21,878 nt of DNA from Thermoleophilia bacterium (GCA_013362295.1 JABFWJ010000376.1:1-21878), one strand, 5' to 3'. Numbered from the stretch's first letter, positions 13,366 to 21,564 are shown. Notes: generated by a model from the letters alone, not told the origin. Numbers and translations: made by a program.

Positions 13366-14558
13366 AGAGACTGGGTTCCCGCGCGGGACTCATCTTGGTC
13401 GCCGTCGCGGCGTCGGTGATCGCGCTCGCGGCGGCGGCGGCGGCACGTACGACGTCGACGGCGGCGACGCCGATCGTGATCGGCTGGGCGTTCGACAGCA
13501 AGGGCGCGATGGCTCCGTTCGACAACCCCGCGCTCGCCGCCGCGCAGTTGCGCGTCAAGCAGGTGAACGCGAAGGGCGGCGTGAGCGGCCGCCCGCTCCA
13601 GATCCGGACCTGTGACACGCAGGGCAACAAGCCCGCGACCGCCAAGGCGTGCGCGCTGAAGCTGCTGGGCGGCGGAGCGAACGTCGTGTTCACGACGTGC
13701 GACGTCGATCTGGCCGCTCCCGTCGTGCAGGAAGCGATCAACCGCGGCGTGCTCGCGGTCGCGCCGTGCATCGGCACCGACCAGATGGGGCCGAAGCGCT
13801 TCGGCGCCAAGGGGCGGCTCGCGTTCAGCTTCGGCAACGTCGCGCAGGACGAAGGCTCGGCGATGGCGCAGTTCGCGTGGGGCAAGGGCTGGCGCACGGC
13901 CGCGCTCGCCACCGACGGCGTGATCGTCTACTTCAAGAACGTCGTGCAGGCGTTCAAGGCCCGCTGGACGCAACTCGGCGGCAAGGTCGTCGATCAGGAG
14001 ACCTACCATTCACTGGGCGGCAACGACGTGCAGAACGCCGTCAGCCGGCTCAACTCGAAGAAGGCGGACGTGATCGTCACGTCGACCGCGGGCGCGTTCG
14101 GAGCCCTCTCGACGCTGATCACCGGGCTGCGCAGCCTCGGCAACGATACGCCGATCCTCAACTCGTGGGCCGGTGACGGCACCTACTGGCTGCCGAAGAG
14201 CCCGAAGGTGACGAACTACTGGTTCGTGACGTTCGCCTCGGTGTTCGGCGACGACCCGAACAAGGCGGTGAACAAGCTCGCGAAGCAGGTCCACGCCGGG
14301 ACCGGCGGCTTCATCACCGGACCGGCGGCGATCGACGGCGTGGTGACCGCGATCAAGCGGGCCCACGGCTCGACCGCCGGCGCAGCGCTCGCGGGGCAGT
14401 TCGAGAAGTTCCGCAAGGTGCCGACGCTGTCCGGGCTCGTCAGCTTCTCGACGAAGCTGCACACCGTGTTCGGACGGCAGTACCGCGTGATCAAGATCCA
14501 GGACAACAAGGCCCGCGTCGTCGGCACGATCGCAGCCAAGGTCGTCCCGAAGATCTAG
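13362..14558 (+). CDS. Branched-chain-amino-acid-type ABC transporter solute-binding protein
   Basis: A 398-residue periplasmic-binding-protein type I (Peripla_BP_6) protein that delivers the transported compound to the permease outside the membrane. Residues 1-28 form a clear export signal (MKRLGSRAGLILVAVAASVIALAAAAAA); there is no lipobox Cys, so it looks secreted or anchored in another way. The mature part starts TPIVIGWAFDSKGAMAPFDNP, and QVNAKGGVSGRPLQI is the typical first-lobe segment of Liv-type binding proteins. The gene has a strong AAGGAG site at 13351 and overlaps the isomerase stop by ATGA. Related binding proteins take amino acids but also aromatic acids, amides and urea, so the ligand is open. 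A terminator-like hairpin follows at 14583. Confidence 0.94.
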   Translation: MKRLGSRAGLILVAVAASVIALAAAAAARTTSTAATPIVIGWAFDSKGAMAPFDNPALAAAQLRVKQVNAKGGVSGRPLQIRTCDTQGNKPATAKACALKLLGGGANVVFTTCDVDLAAPVVQEAINRGVLAVAPCIGTDQMGPKRFGAKGRLAFSFGNVAQDEGSAMAQFAWGKGWRTAALATDGVIVYFKNVVQAFKARWTQLGGKVVDQETYHSLGGNDVQNAVSRLNSKKADVIVTSTAGAFGALSTLITGLRSLGNDTPILNSWAGDGTYWLPKSPKVTNYWFVTFASVFGDDPNKAVNKLAKQVHAGTGGFITGPAAIDGVVTAIKRAHGSTAGAALAGQFEKFRKVPTLSGLVSFSTKLHTVFGRQYRVIKIQDNKARVVGTIAAKVVPKI

Positions 14559-14563
14559 CTCGC

Positions 14564-15319
14564 GTGTCGACGGAGTCCGAGAGGAGGCCCGGGGAGACCC
14601 TCCGGGCCTCCGCTGTTTCGCGTTCCTATGCGGGGGTGAAGGCGCTGCGCGGCGTCACGCTCGAGCTGCACCGCGGCGAGGTCGTCGGCCTGATCGGCCC
14701 GAACGGCGCCGGGAAGTCGACGCTCGTCAACGTGCTCAGCGGCTTCGATCGCCCCGACGAGGGAGCGGTCGCCCTCGGCGAGCGCGAGATCACGGGCTGG
14801 TCGCCGCACCGGCGCGGCCGCCACGGGCTCGCGCGGACCTTCCAGCACAGCCACGCGTTCCGGTCGCTGACGGTGCGCGAGAACGTCGAGGTGGCCGCGC
14901 TGGGCGTCGGCGCGGGCCCCCGGCGCGCGGAGCAGCGCGCAGCTGCGCTGCTCGAGGCGCTCGGTCTCTCCGCCTACGCGTCCGCCCCGGCGGCCTCGCT
15001 CGCCCACGGCGACGAGCGCCGGCTCGGCGTCGCGCGCGCCCTCGCGACGGAGCCCCGCTTCGTCCTGCTCGACGAGCCGGCCGCGGGGCTGCCCGAGGCC
15101 GAGGTCCCCGACTTCGCCGCCGTCGTCCGCTCGCTGCGCGACGAGCACGGCGCCGGGGTGCTCCTCATCGACCACAACATGGCGCTGATCATGGCCATCT
15201 CCGACCGCATCCACGTGCTCGACCAGGGCACGACGCTCGCCGAAGGCGCGCCGGCGGAGATCCGTGCCAATCTCGACGTCGCAGCGGCGTACCTCGGCGA
15301 GCGGCCGGTGGAGGAGTGA
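14564..15319 (+). CDS. livG: Liv-type ABC transporter ATP-binding protein (LivG-like)
   Basis: A 251-residue ABC ATPase that powers the transporter together with the next gene product. Walker A is GPNGAGKST (residues 45-53), the Q-loop is in RTFQHSHAF, the signature region reads LAHGDERRLGVARAL (LivG proteins often deviate from LSGGQ here), Walker B is FVLLDEPAAGL and the switch His is in LLIDHNMAL. The GTG start at 14564 has no clear ribosome site and lies 5 bases past the binding-protein stop. A later GTG at 14636 would remove the first beta strand (LRASAVSRSYAGVKALRGV), so the early start is preferred. Codons about 7-16 overlap a terminator-like hairpin. Symbol by family position only. Confidence 0.9.
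   Translation: MSTESERRPGETLRASAVSRSYAGVKALRGVTLELHRGEVVGLIGPNGAGKSTLVNVLSGFDRPDEGAVALGEREITGWSPHRRGRHGLARTFQHSHAFRSLTVRENVEVAALGVGAGPRRAEQRAAALLEALGLSAYASAPAASLAHGDERRLGVARALATEPRFVLLDEPAAGLPEAEVPDFAAVVRSLRDEHGAGVLLIDHNMALIMAISDRIHVLDQGTTLAEGAPAEIRANLDVAAAYLGERPVEE
14583..14611 (+). terminator. Terminator-like stem-loop after the binding-protein gene, inside the ATPase N-terminus
   Basis: GGAGGCCCGG (14583-14592) pairs perfectly with CCGGGCCTCC (14602-14611). A G-U and a G-C pair extend the stem to 12 bp around a 5-base loop (14595-14599). A short T-run (TTT at 14616-14618) follows. It starts 25 bases past the binding-protein stop. Such hairpins after solute-binding genes are known to lower downstream expression or protect the upstream transcript; partial termination or stabilisation is inferred here. 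Confidence 0.65.
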
Positions 15320-16023
15320 GCACGCTCACGCTCGAGGGGCTCGACGTCCGCTACGGGGGCGTCCGGGCCGTGCGCGGCCTGTCGTTCGAGGTCGCGCCGG
15401 GCGAGATCGTCGGGCTGATCGGGCCCAACGGCGCCGGCAAATCCTCGACGCTGCACGCGATCATGGGCGTCGCGCCCGTGGTGGGCGGCGACGTCCGCCT
15501 CGGCGGCCGCTCGTTGCGCGGCGAGCGGCCCGAGGACATCGCGCGGGCGGGGATCGCGCTCGTCCCGGAGGGACGGCGAATCTTCGCGGAGCTCACCGTC
15601 GAGGAGAACCTGCGTCTCGGGCTCGCGGCGCGGCGGTCGCGCGGACCCGCCGACGCGCTGCTGCGCAGCGTGTACGAGCTCTTTCCGGTGGTGGAGGAGT
15701 TCCGGCGACGCAGCGCCGGCGCGCTCTCGGGCGGTCAGCAGCAGCAGCTCGCGATCGCCCGAGCACTCGTCGCCGAGCCGGACGTCCTGCTGCTCGACGA
15801 GCCGTCGCTCGGCCTCGCGCCGACGGTCGTCGACGTCGTCTTCGATGCCCTCGCGGCGATTCGCGAGCGCGGGCTCGCGGTGCTGCTCGTCGAGCAGCGC
15901 GCGCAGCGAACCGTGGCCGTCGCCGACCGCTCGCACGTGCTCGCGAACGGAGAGCTACGGCTGACGCTCGGCCCCGAACGTGCCGCCGACACCGACGCGC
16001 TCGTCGCGGCCTACTTCTCATGA
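15316..16023 (+). CDS. livF: Liv-type ABC transporter ATP-binding protein (LivF-like)
   Basis: A 235-residue ABC ATPase, the second nucleotide-binding subunit of the transporter. Walker A is GPNGAGKSS (residues 36-44), the signature is ALSGGQQQQLAIARAL (136-151) and Walker B is VLLLDEPSLGLAP (157-169). ALVPEGRRIFAELTVEENL after the Q-loop region is the hallmark of LivF rather than LivG. The usual switch region VEQN is VEQR here (LLVEQRAQRTVAVADR). GTG 15316 overlaps the LivG-like stop (GTGA) and follows GGAGGAG, so start and coupling are well supported. The symbol is by family; the transported compound is not known. Confidence 0.93.
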   Translation: MSTLTLEGLDVRYGGVRAVRGLSFEVAPGEIVGLIGPNGAGKSSTLHAIMGVAPVVGGDVRLGGRSLRGERPEDIARAGIALVPEGRRIFAELTVEENLRLGLAARRSRGPADALLRSVYELFPVVEEFRRRSAGALSGGQQQQLAIARALVAEPDVLLLDEPSLGLAPTVVDVVFDALAAIRERGLAVLLVEQRAQRTVAVADRSHVLANGELRLTLGPERAADTDALVAAYFS

Positions 16024-16925
16024 CGCTCGCCGTCCTCAACATCGACTGGCAAACGCTCGCCGACGCGACGGCGCTCGGCGCGATCTACGCGCTGATGGCG
16101 GTCGGCATCGGGCTCGTCTTCGGCGTGCTCCGCCTCGTCAACTTCGCCTACGGCCAGCTGGTGATGGCGGGGGCGTTCGCGCTTGCGCTCGCGTCGCAGT
16201 GGGGCTGGCCGGTGTGGGCCGGGATCGTGCTCTGCTTCGCGTCGGTCCTCACGCTCTCGCTGCTGATGGACCGACTCGTGTTCCGGCCGTTGCGCGGCCA
16301 TTCGCCGGCGGTGATGCTGGTCGCGACGTTCGCGGTTGCCTTCCTGCTGCAGAGCGTCGCGCTGCTCTGGTTCGGCCCGCTCGGGAAGATCGCGACGTCG
16401 CTCGCTTACCTGAACCGTCCGGTGACGGTCTCGGGCGTCGACATCCGCAAGATCACGATCGTCGCGGTGGTCGTCGCGGCCGGGTGCCTGGTCGCGCTGT
16501 CGGTGCTGCTCGAGCGGACGACGATCGGCCTGCACATGCGCGCGTCGTCCCTCGACTTCCAGACGGCACGCCTGCTCGGTGTACGCGCGAACCGCGTGAT
16601 CGGCATGGCCGTCCTGCTCTCCGGAGCGCTCGCGGCGGTCGTCGCGGTGATGCTGACGGTGCAGACGCCGCTCGTGACGCCGGATTTCGCGCTGCGCGAC
16701 ACGATCATCGTGCTCGCCGGCGTCGTGCTCGGCGGCATGAACCGGCCGATCCCTGCGACGCTGGGCGGCTTCGCGATCGGCTTCGGGACGGGGCTGCTCG
16801 GCGGCTCCCTGCCGACGAACCAGAGCCAGTACATCCCGTCCTTCGTCTTCGGCGCGGTGATCCTCGTGCTGCTCGTCCGGCCGGGCGGGCTGTTCACGCG
16901 CGGCCGGGCGGTGGAGCGCGTATGA
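16020..16925 (+). CDS. livH: Liv-type ABC transporter permease (LivH-like)
   Basis: A 301-residue integral membrane subunit forming half of the channel. Hydrophobic segments run through the whole chain (for example AIYALMAVGIGLVFGVLRLVNFAYG, WAGIVLCFASVLTLSLLMD, KITIVAVVVAAGCLVALSVL, MAVLLSGALAAVVAVML). The LRLVNFAYGQLVMAGAF segment is the LivH hallmark, and the cytoplasmic loop RASSLDFQTARLLGVRANRVIGMAVLLSGALA is the EAA-like site that contacts the ATPases. ATG 16020 overlaps the LivF-like stop (ATGA); the frame is open far upstream but only as a shadow of livF. It pairs with the LivM-like permease that follows. Confidence 0.93.
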   Translation: MTLAVLNIDWQTLADATALGAIYALMAVGIGLVFGVLRLVNFAYGQLVMAGAFALALASQWGWPVWAGIVLCFASVLTLSLLMDRLVFRPLRGHSPAVMLVATFAVAFLLQSVALLWFGPLGKIATSLAYLNRPVTVSGVDIRKITIVAVVVAAGCLVALSVLLERTTIGLHMRASSLDFQTARLLGVRANRVIGMAVLLSGALAAVVAVMLTVQTPLVTPDFALRDTIIVLAGVVLGGMNRPIPATLGGFAIGFGTGLLGGSLPTNQSQYIPSFVFGAVILVLLVRPGGLFTRGRAVERV

Positions 16926-17926
16926 GGCGTGTCGTCGCGCTGCAGGAGCTGCTCGGGCCTGCCGCGCTCGTGATCGCGGCCGCGCTCGTCGGCGCGATCG
17001 TCTCCACCTCCAACCAGACGTACTTCACCGACGCGCTCGTGAAGGTGGCGATCGTCGCCGCGCTGTACCTCTTCATCGGCAACTCCGGCGTGCTCTCGTT
17101 CGGCCACATCAGCTTCGTCGCGGTCGGCGCATGGACGGCCGGCGTCCTGTCGGTGCCGGTGAGCGAGAAGCCCGCGATCATGCCGAACCTGGCACACGTG
17201 CTGCGCGACCGGACGACCGGCAACCTCGGCTCCCTCGCGCTGGCGGCGCTCGTCGGCGGGGTCTGCGCGCTCGTCGTCGGCCTGCCGCTGATGCGGCTCT
17301 CCGGGCTCGCCGCAGGCATCGCGACGTTCGGCGTGCTCGAGATCACGCACAACCTCCTGCGCTACGAGGAGAAGGTCGGCCCCGGCCTGAACACGTTCTC
17401 GTCCGTGCCCGAGACGACGACGCTGCGCCAGGCGGCGCTCGGCGCGCTCGTCGTGATCGTCGTCGCGTTCGCCTACGCCCGCAGCCGCTTCGGGCGGCTG
17501 CTCCGCGCGACGCGCGAAGATGCGGCGGCGGCGCGGGCAGTCGGCGCGTCGGTCTACCGCCAGCGCCTGATCGCGTTCACGATCTCGGGCGTGCTCGCCG
17601 GGCTCGCCGGCGGGTTGTACGTGCACCTGCTCCCGGTCAACACGGAGAGCGTTTACCTCGATCTCACGTTCATCACGCTGGCGATGCTCGTCGTCGGCGG
17701 CGCGACGAGCCTGTGGGGCGCCGTCGTCGGCGCGCTCGCGGTCAGCGCACTCGACTCGTACCTCGCGGTCGCCGAGAACGGGACGTCGCTCTTCGGCTGG
17801 CAGATCGACCTGCCCGCCGGGACACGCGTGATCGTCGTCGGCATCTTGATGGCGCTCGTCCTGATCCTGCGCCCCTCCGGGCTGACCGGCGGGCGCGAGT
17901 TCCGGCTCTGGCCGAGGTCGGCATGA
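16922..17926 (+). CDS. livM: Liv-type ABC transporter permease (LivM-like)
   Basis: A 334-residue integral membrane protein, the second permease half. YLFIGNSGVLSFGHISFVAVGAWTAG is the conserved LivM signature, LMRLSGLAAGIATFGVLEITHNLL the mid-protein helices, and RSRFGRLLRATREDAAAARAVGASVYRQRLIAFTISGVLAGLAGGLY the ATPase-contact loop and following helices. ATG 16922 overlaps the LivH-like stop (ATGA), and its own stop overlaps the first ketopantoate-reductase-like gene, so transporter and enzymes are co-expressed. The transporter set (binding protein, G, F, H, M) is complete. Confidence 0.93.
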   Translation: MRRVVALQELLGPAALVIAAALVGAIVSTSNQTYFTDALVKVAIVAALYLFIGNSGVLSFGHISFVAVGAWTAGVLSVPVSEKPAIMPNLAHVLRDRTTGNLGSLALAALVGGVCALVVGLPLMRLSGLAAGIATFGVLEITHNLLRYEEKVGPGLNTFSSVPETTTLRQAALGALVVIVVAFAYARSRFGRLLRATREDAAAARAVGASVYRQRLIAFTISGVLAGLAGGLYVHLLPVNTESVYLDLTFITLAMLVVGGATSLWGAVVGALAVSALDSYLAVAENGTSLFGWQIDLPAGTRVIVVGILMALVLILRPSGLTGGREFRLWPRSA

Positions 17927-18840
17927 AGCGCGTGTGCGTCGCCGGGCCGGGCGTGATCGGCAGCCTCTTCGCCGCCTACCTCGCGCGCGTGACCGAGGTG
18001 TCCGCGCTCACGCGTCGCGAGGAGCACGCACGCGCGCTCAACGAGGACGGTCTCCGCGTGAGCGGTCGCGGCGACTTCACGTCACGGCTCACGGCCGCGA
18101 CGAGTCCCGACGCGCTGCCGGAGCCGGAGCTGGTGATCGTCGCCTCGAAGGGGGGCGACGTCGATCGGGTCGCGGCGCAGCTCGCGGGACACTGGCCGGA
18201 CGCGATCCTCATGACCGTGCAGAACGGGATCGGCGCGGACGAGATCGTCGCGCGTCACGGCGCGTGGCGGCTGCTCGCGAGCGTGACCTTCATGAGCGGC
18301 ACCCGCCACGCCGACTCGCACGTCGAGTACGTCCTCGACACCGCGACGTGGATCGGGCCGTCGCGCGGGACGACGGCCGACGACGCGCGCGCCGTCGCGG
18401 CGCTGATCGAGTCCTCCGGCCTGAAGGCGCAGGCCTTCGAGGACCTACGCCCCGCGCAGTGGTCGAAGCTGATCTTCAACGCCACCGTGAACACCGTCGC
18501 CGCACTCACGGGGCTGCGTCACGACCCGCACTTCGCCGCGCTCGATGACCCACGCGACCTCGGCCATCTCGTCCGCGACCTGATGGACGAGGGCAAGGCA
18601 GTGGCCGCGGCCGCGGGCGTGGTGCTCGACGAGGATCCGTGGGAGATGAACGTGCTCGCGACCCGGCGCGGCCACCGGCACGCGCCGTCGATGCTCGAGG
18701 ACGTCCAGGCCCGCCGCGCCACCGAGGTGGACATGATCACGGGCTCGCTCGTCCGCGAGGCGCACCGGCTCGGCGTCCCGGTCCCGCTGCACGAGACGAT
18801 GTACCGCTTGATCAAGGCGAAGGAGGCTTCCTGGGCATGA
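17923..18840 (+). CDS. Ketopantoate reductase (ApbA/PanE)-family protein, first copy
   Basis: A 305-residue NADPH-dependent reductase-like protein. The Rossmann motif is GPGVIGS (residues 8-14), VQNGIG (99-104) is the family substrate/cofactor loop, Lys182 in QWSKLIFNATVN is the catalytic Lys position, and Glu268 in SMLEDVQARRATEVD is the acid position of PanE. The family segment NPLxAL is changed to NTVAALTG. PanE reduces 2-dehydropantoate in pantothenate synthesis, but members in catabolic clusters reduce other 2-oxo acids or oxidise 2-hydroxy acids. With a second copy right behind and no pan genes nearby, a catabolic role is more likely. ATG overlaps the LivM stop (ATGA). Confidence 0.9.
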   Translation: MKRVCVAGPGVIGSLFAAYLARVTEVSALTRREEHARALNEDGLRVSGRGDFTSRLTAATSPDALPEPELVIVASKGGDVDRVAAQLAGHWPDAILMTVQNGIGADEIVARHGAWRLLASVTFMSGTRHADSHVEYVLDTATWIGPSRGTTADDARAVAALIESSGLKAQAFEDLRPAQWSKLIFNATVNTVAALTGLRHDPHFAALDDPRDLGHLVRDLMDEGKAVAAAAGVVLDEDPWEMNVLATRRGHRHAPSMLEDVQARRATEVDMITGSLVREAHRLGVPVPLHETMYRLIKAKEASWA

Positions 18841-19757
18841 GGATCTGCATCATCGGCTGCGGTGCCGTGGGGTCGCTGTTCGCCGCGAACCTCGCGACGC
18901 TCGACGACGTCGAGGTGTGGGCGTATGACCTCGCACGGGAGCACGTCGATGCGATCAACCGCGGCGGGCTGCGCCTGACGGGGGCCGGTGACGTCCTGGG
19001 CCGTCCGCACGCGACGTCGGATGCGGCCGAGCTGCCGCCGTGCGACTTCGGGATCGTTGCGACGAAGGCGATGCACACGGACGCGGCGGTCGCGGCGACG
19101 AGGCATGCGTTCGTGGACGGCTGCGTCGCCACGGTGCAGAACGGCATCGGGAACGAAGAGATGATCGCCCGGCACGTCGAGCGCGTAATTCGCGGCACGA
19201 CGTTCCCCGCGGGGAAGGTCACCGCGCCGGGCGTCGTGCAGTGGGACGTGAAGGGCGACACGACGTTCGGCCCGTTCGAGGACCGGCCGGCGCCGTTCGA
19301 GGAGGTCGAGCGCCTCGCCGACGCGTGCACGCGCGGCGGCATGCCGGCGAGCGCCGTCGTGGACGCGCGCGGCCCGCAGTGGCGCAAGGTGATCTTCAAC
19401 GCGGCCACGAACCCGCTCGGCGCGCTGACGGGCCTGACGCACGGCCGCGTCTGCGAGCGGCCGCCGCTCCGCCGGCTCGCCTCGCAGCTCGTCGACGAGG
19501 GCAAGGCGGTCGCGGGCGCCCAGGGGATCGTCCTCGACTCCGATCCCGAGGAGCTGATCGACTACGCCGCGCGCCCCGACGTCGCCTACGGCCACAAGGC
19601 CTCGATGCTGCAGGATGTCGAGGCGCGACGGCAGACGGAGGTCGACTTCCTGAACGGCGGGATCGCGGAGTTCGGGCGTAGGCTCGGCATCCCGACCCCG
19701 GCGCACGATTCGATCTGGGCGCTGGTGAAAGGAGTGGAGGCCTCGTGGGAGCAGTAG
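18837..19757 (+). CDS. Ketopantoate reductase (ApbA/PanE)-family protein, second copy
   Basis: A 306-residue relative of the preceding protein, with Rossmann motif GCGAVGS (8-14), VQNGIG (100-105), catalytic Lys184 in QWRKVIFNAATNPLGALTG and Glu268 in SMLQDVEARRQTEVD. Unlike the first copy it keeps the family NPL segment. The two proteins align over their full length with the same motif order and nearly the same length, so they probably arose by tandem duplication, but they differ clearly and are not a recent copy. They may act as a heteromeric enzyme or on two related 2-oxo (or 2-hydroxy) acids. ATG overlaps the first copy's stop (ATGA); its end overlaps the next gene by 13 bases. Confidence 0.9.
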   Translation: MRICIIGCGAVGSLFAANLATLDDVEVWAYDLAREHVDAINRGGLRLTGAGDVLGRPHATSDAAELPPCDFGIVATKAMHTDAAVAATRHAFVDGCVATVQNGIGNEEMIARHVERVIRGTTFPAGKVTAPGVVQWDVKGDTTFGPFEDRPAPFEEVERLADACTRGGMPASAVVDARGPQWRKVIFNAATNPLGALTGLTHGRVCERPPLRRLASQLVDEGKAVAGAQGIVLDSDPEELIDYAARPDVAYGHKASMLQDVEARRQTEVDFLNGGIAEFGRRLGIPTPAHDSIWALVKGVEASWEQ

Positions 19758-20869
19758 TTCCGCAGGAGGAGATCGACCGCCGTTACGGCCGGGTCCGGGA
19801 GGCGATGGCGCGCGACGGCCTCGACGCGGTGATCGTCTCGGGCAACGAGTACACCGGGTTCGAGGGTGCGGTCACCTACATGTCTGGGTTCGTGATCGTG
19901 CACCGGTACGCGTACGTCCTGCTGCCGCTCGAGGGCGACCCGTCGATCGTGTTCCCGCGCGAGGCGACCTACGTCGGCGAGCACGGCACGACCTGGATCG
20001 ACGACCAGGTGTTCGTCGACAAGCCGGGTGAGTGGCTTGCAGACCGGGTGCGCGGCAAGCGCGTCGGCGTCTACGGGCTCGACTACGTCATGACGGTGCG
20101 CGACTACCGCGCGCTCGAGGGCGCGGCCGACGTCGTCGGCTGGGACCTCGAGTTCGACCACGCGCGCGCGGTCAAGAGCGAGCTCGAGCTCGAGTCCGTG
20201 CGCGACAGCGTGCGCATCAACACCGAGGGCTTCTGGATCTTCCTCGAGCAGTTCGCGCCCGGGAAGACCGAGCGCGAGATTCTCGCGCACTGCGAGAAGT
20301 ACTTCGTCGAGGAAGGCTGCGGCCGGCTGACGATGGACATGGTCCTCGTCGGCGCCGGCGGCGCCGCGCTCCCCGAGTTCAAGATCGCCGGGAACTACCG
20401 CATCAAGGAGACCGACATGGTGCTCCCGTCGCTGGAGATCGCAGGCGCGGGCGGTCACTGGGTAGAGGTGTCGCGGGCGATCTGCGCGGGCGAGCCGAGC
20501 AGCGAGACGAAACAGATGATGGAGGCCTATGTCGAGTACGAGGACGCCGCTCGCCGCGCACTGCGGGACGGCGCCACCGCGCACGACGTGCACCGCGCCG
20601 TCTCGAAGGGCTTCGTCGACCGCGGCTTCAAGCTCGGCCACGTCACCGGACACTCGATCGGCATGACGATGATCGAATGGCCGAAGATCGGCGAGGGCGA
20701 CGAGACGGAGCTGCGCTCGAACATGGTCTTCTCGATGCATCCGCACGCAATCTCCGAGGACGGCAGCGCCTGCCTCTACATGCAGGACACGTGGCTCGTC
20801 ACGTCGGACGGCGGCGTGCCGCTCGCCGACCTGCCGATGAAGATCTTCGACGGAACGGAGACGAGATGA
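19745..20869 (+). CDS. M24-fold (creatinase/prolidase-like) protein lacking most metal ligands
   Basis: A 374-residue two-domain M24 protein: creatinase-like N-domain (EIDRRYGRVREAMARDGLDAVIVSG) and a pita-bread C-domain. At the five metal-ligand positions of the family it shows Glu231 and Glu241 (normally Asp, spaced one residue closer), His303 (GHSIGM, kept), His332 in SMHPHA (normally Glu of EPG) and Gln347 in YMQDTW (normally Glu). This is not a normal dinuclear metal site and recalls creatinase, which uses the fold without metals. It may hydrolyse or eliminate on a small C-N or C-S substrate, or be catalytically new. GTG 19745 overlaps the reductase end by 13 bases. Fold sure, activity unknown. 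Confidence 0.88.
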   Translation: MGAVVPQEEIDRRYGRVREAMARDGLDAVIVSGNEYTGFEGAVTYMSGFVIVHRYAYVLLPLEGDPSIVFPREATYVGEHGTTWIDDQVFVDKPGEWLADRVRGKRVGVYGLDYVMTVRDYRALEGAADVVGWDLEFDHARAVKSELELESVRDSVRINTEGFWIFLEQFAPGKTEREILAHCEKYFVEEGCGRLTMDMVLVGAGGAALPEFKIAGNYRIKETDMVLPSLEIAGAGGHWVEVSRAICAGEPSSETKQMMEAYVEYEDAARRALRDGATAHDVHRAVSKGFVDRGFKLGHVTGHSIGMTMIEWPKIGEGDETELRSNMVFSMHPHAISEDGSACLYMQDTWLVTSDGGVPLADLPMKIFDGTETR

Positions 20870-21564
20870 GCGAGCTCTCGAAGCCGGTGCTGCCCGGCGA
20901 GGGCGCGTCGGACTACGAGCGCTACCTGCGCACGGATGCCCTCCTCGCGCTGCAGAAGACCGCCGACGAGTGGGTGCACCGCGACGAGCTCCTGTTCCAG
21001 ACGGTGCACCAGTCGTCCGAGCTCTGGCTGAAACTCGCGTGGAACGAGGCCGAGGAGGCCGGTCACCTCGTCGCGGCCGGGGAGATCGCCGCAGCGAACC
21101 GGCTGATGCGGCGCTCGATCCACTCGATGCAGCTGGTCACCGCCGCGCTCGACGTGCTCGAGCACATGTCGCCCTGGGAGTACACCGAGGTGCGGAAGGT
21201 GCTCGGCCACGGCAGCGGGTTCGACTCGCCGGGGTTCCGCGAGCTGCGCCGGGTCGCGAAACCGCTCGGCGAGGCGTTCCACGCCGCCCGCGAGCGCGCC
21301 GGCCTCTCGCTGGTCGAGGTCTACACCCGGGGACGCGAGCACGAGGAGCTCTACACGCTCGCCGAGCTGCTGATCGAGCTCGACGAGCGCGTCACCGTCT
21401 GGCGTGTCCGCCACTTCAAGGTCGTGCAGCGCACGATCGGTGCGGACGTGATCGGCACGCAGGGCACGCCCGTCGAGGTGATGGGGCGGCTGATCCACCA
21501 CTCGTTCTTCCCGGAGCTGTGGGACGTGCGCAACGACCTGACGCGGATGAACCTGCCCGAATGA
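20866..21564 (+). CDS. Tryptophan 2,3-dioxygenase-family heme protein
   Basis: A 232-residue protein of the heme-dependent TDO family, which opens indole rings with O2 (tryptophan to N-formylkynurenine). Family landmarks: YERYLRTDALLALQ (18-30), DELLFQTVHQSSELWLKL (40-57, distal His48), EYTEVRKVLGHGSGFDSPGFR (105-125, with Arg110 at the substrate-carboxylate position) and VWRVRHFKVVQRTIG (178-192, proximal heme His183). The spacing His48 to Arg110 equals that recalled for the Xanthomonas enzyme (His55 to Arg117). Differences: shorter than usual TDOs (about 280), FDS instead of FQS, and GTQGT instead of the GTGG loop. Substrate may therefore be an indole derivative other than tryptophan. ATG overlaps the upstream stop (ATGA). 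Confidence 0.9.
   Translation: MSELSKPVLPGEGASDYERYLRTDALLALQKTADEWVHRDELLFQTVHQSSELWLKLAWNEAEEAGHLVAAGEIAAANRLMRRSIHSMQLVTAALDVLEHMSPWEYTEVRKVLGHGSGFDSPGFRELRRVAKPLGEAFHAARERAGLSLVEVYTRGREHEELYTLAELLIELDERVTVWRVRHFKVVQRTIGADVIGTQGTPVEVMGRLIHHSFFPELWDVRNDLTRMNLPE

Noticed and set aside
14636..15319. Alternative GTG start for the LivG-like gene that would leave the hairpin outside the coding region
   Set aside because: It would remove the first beta strand (LRASAVSRSYAGVKALRGV) conserved in Liv ATPases.
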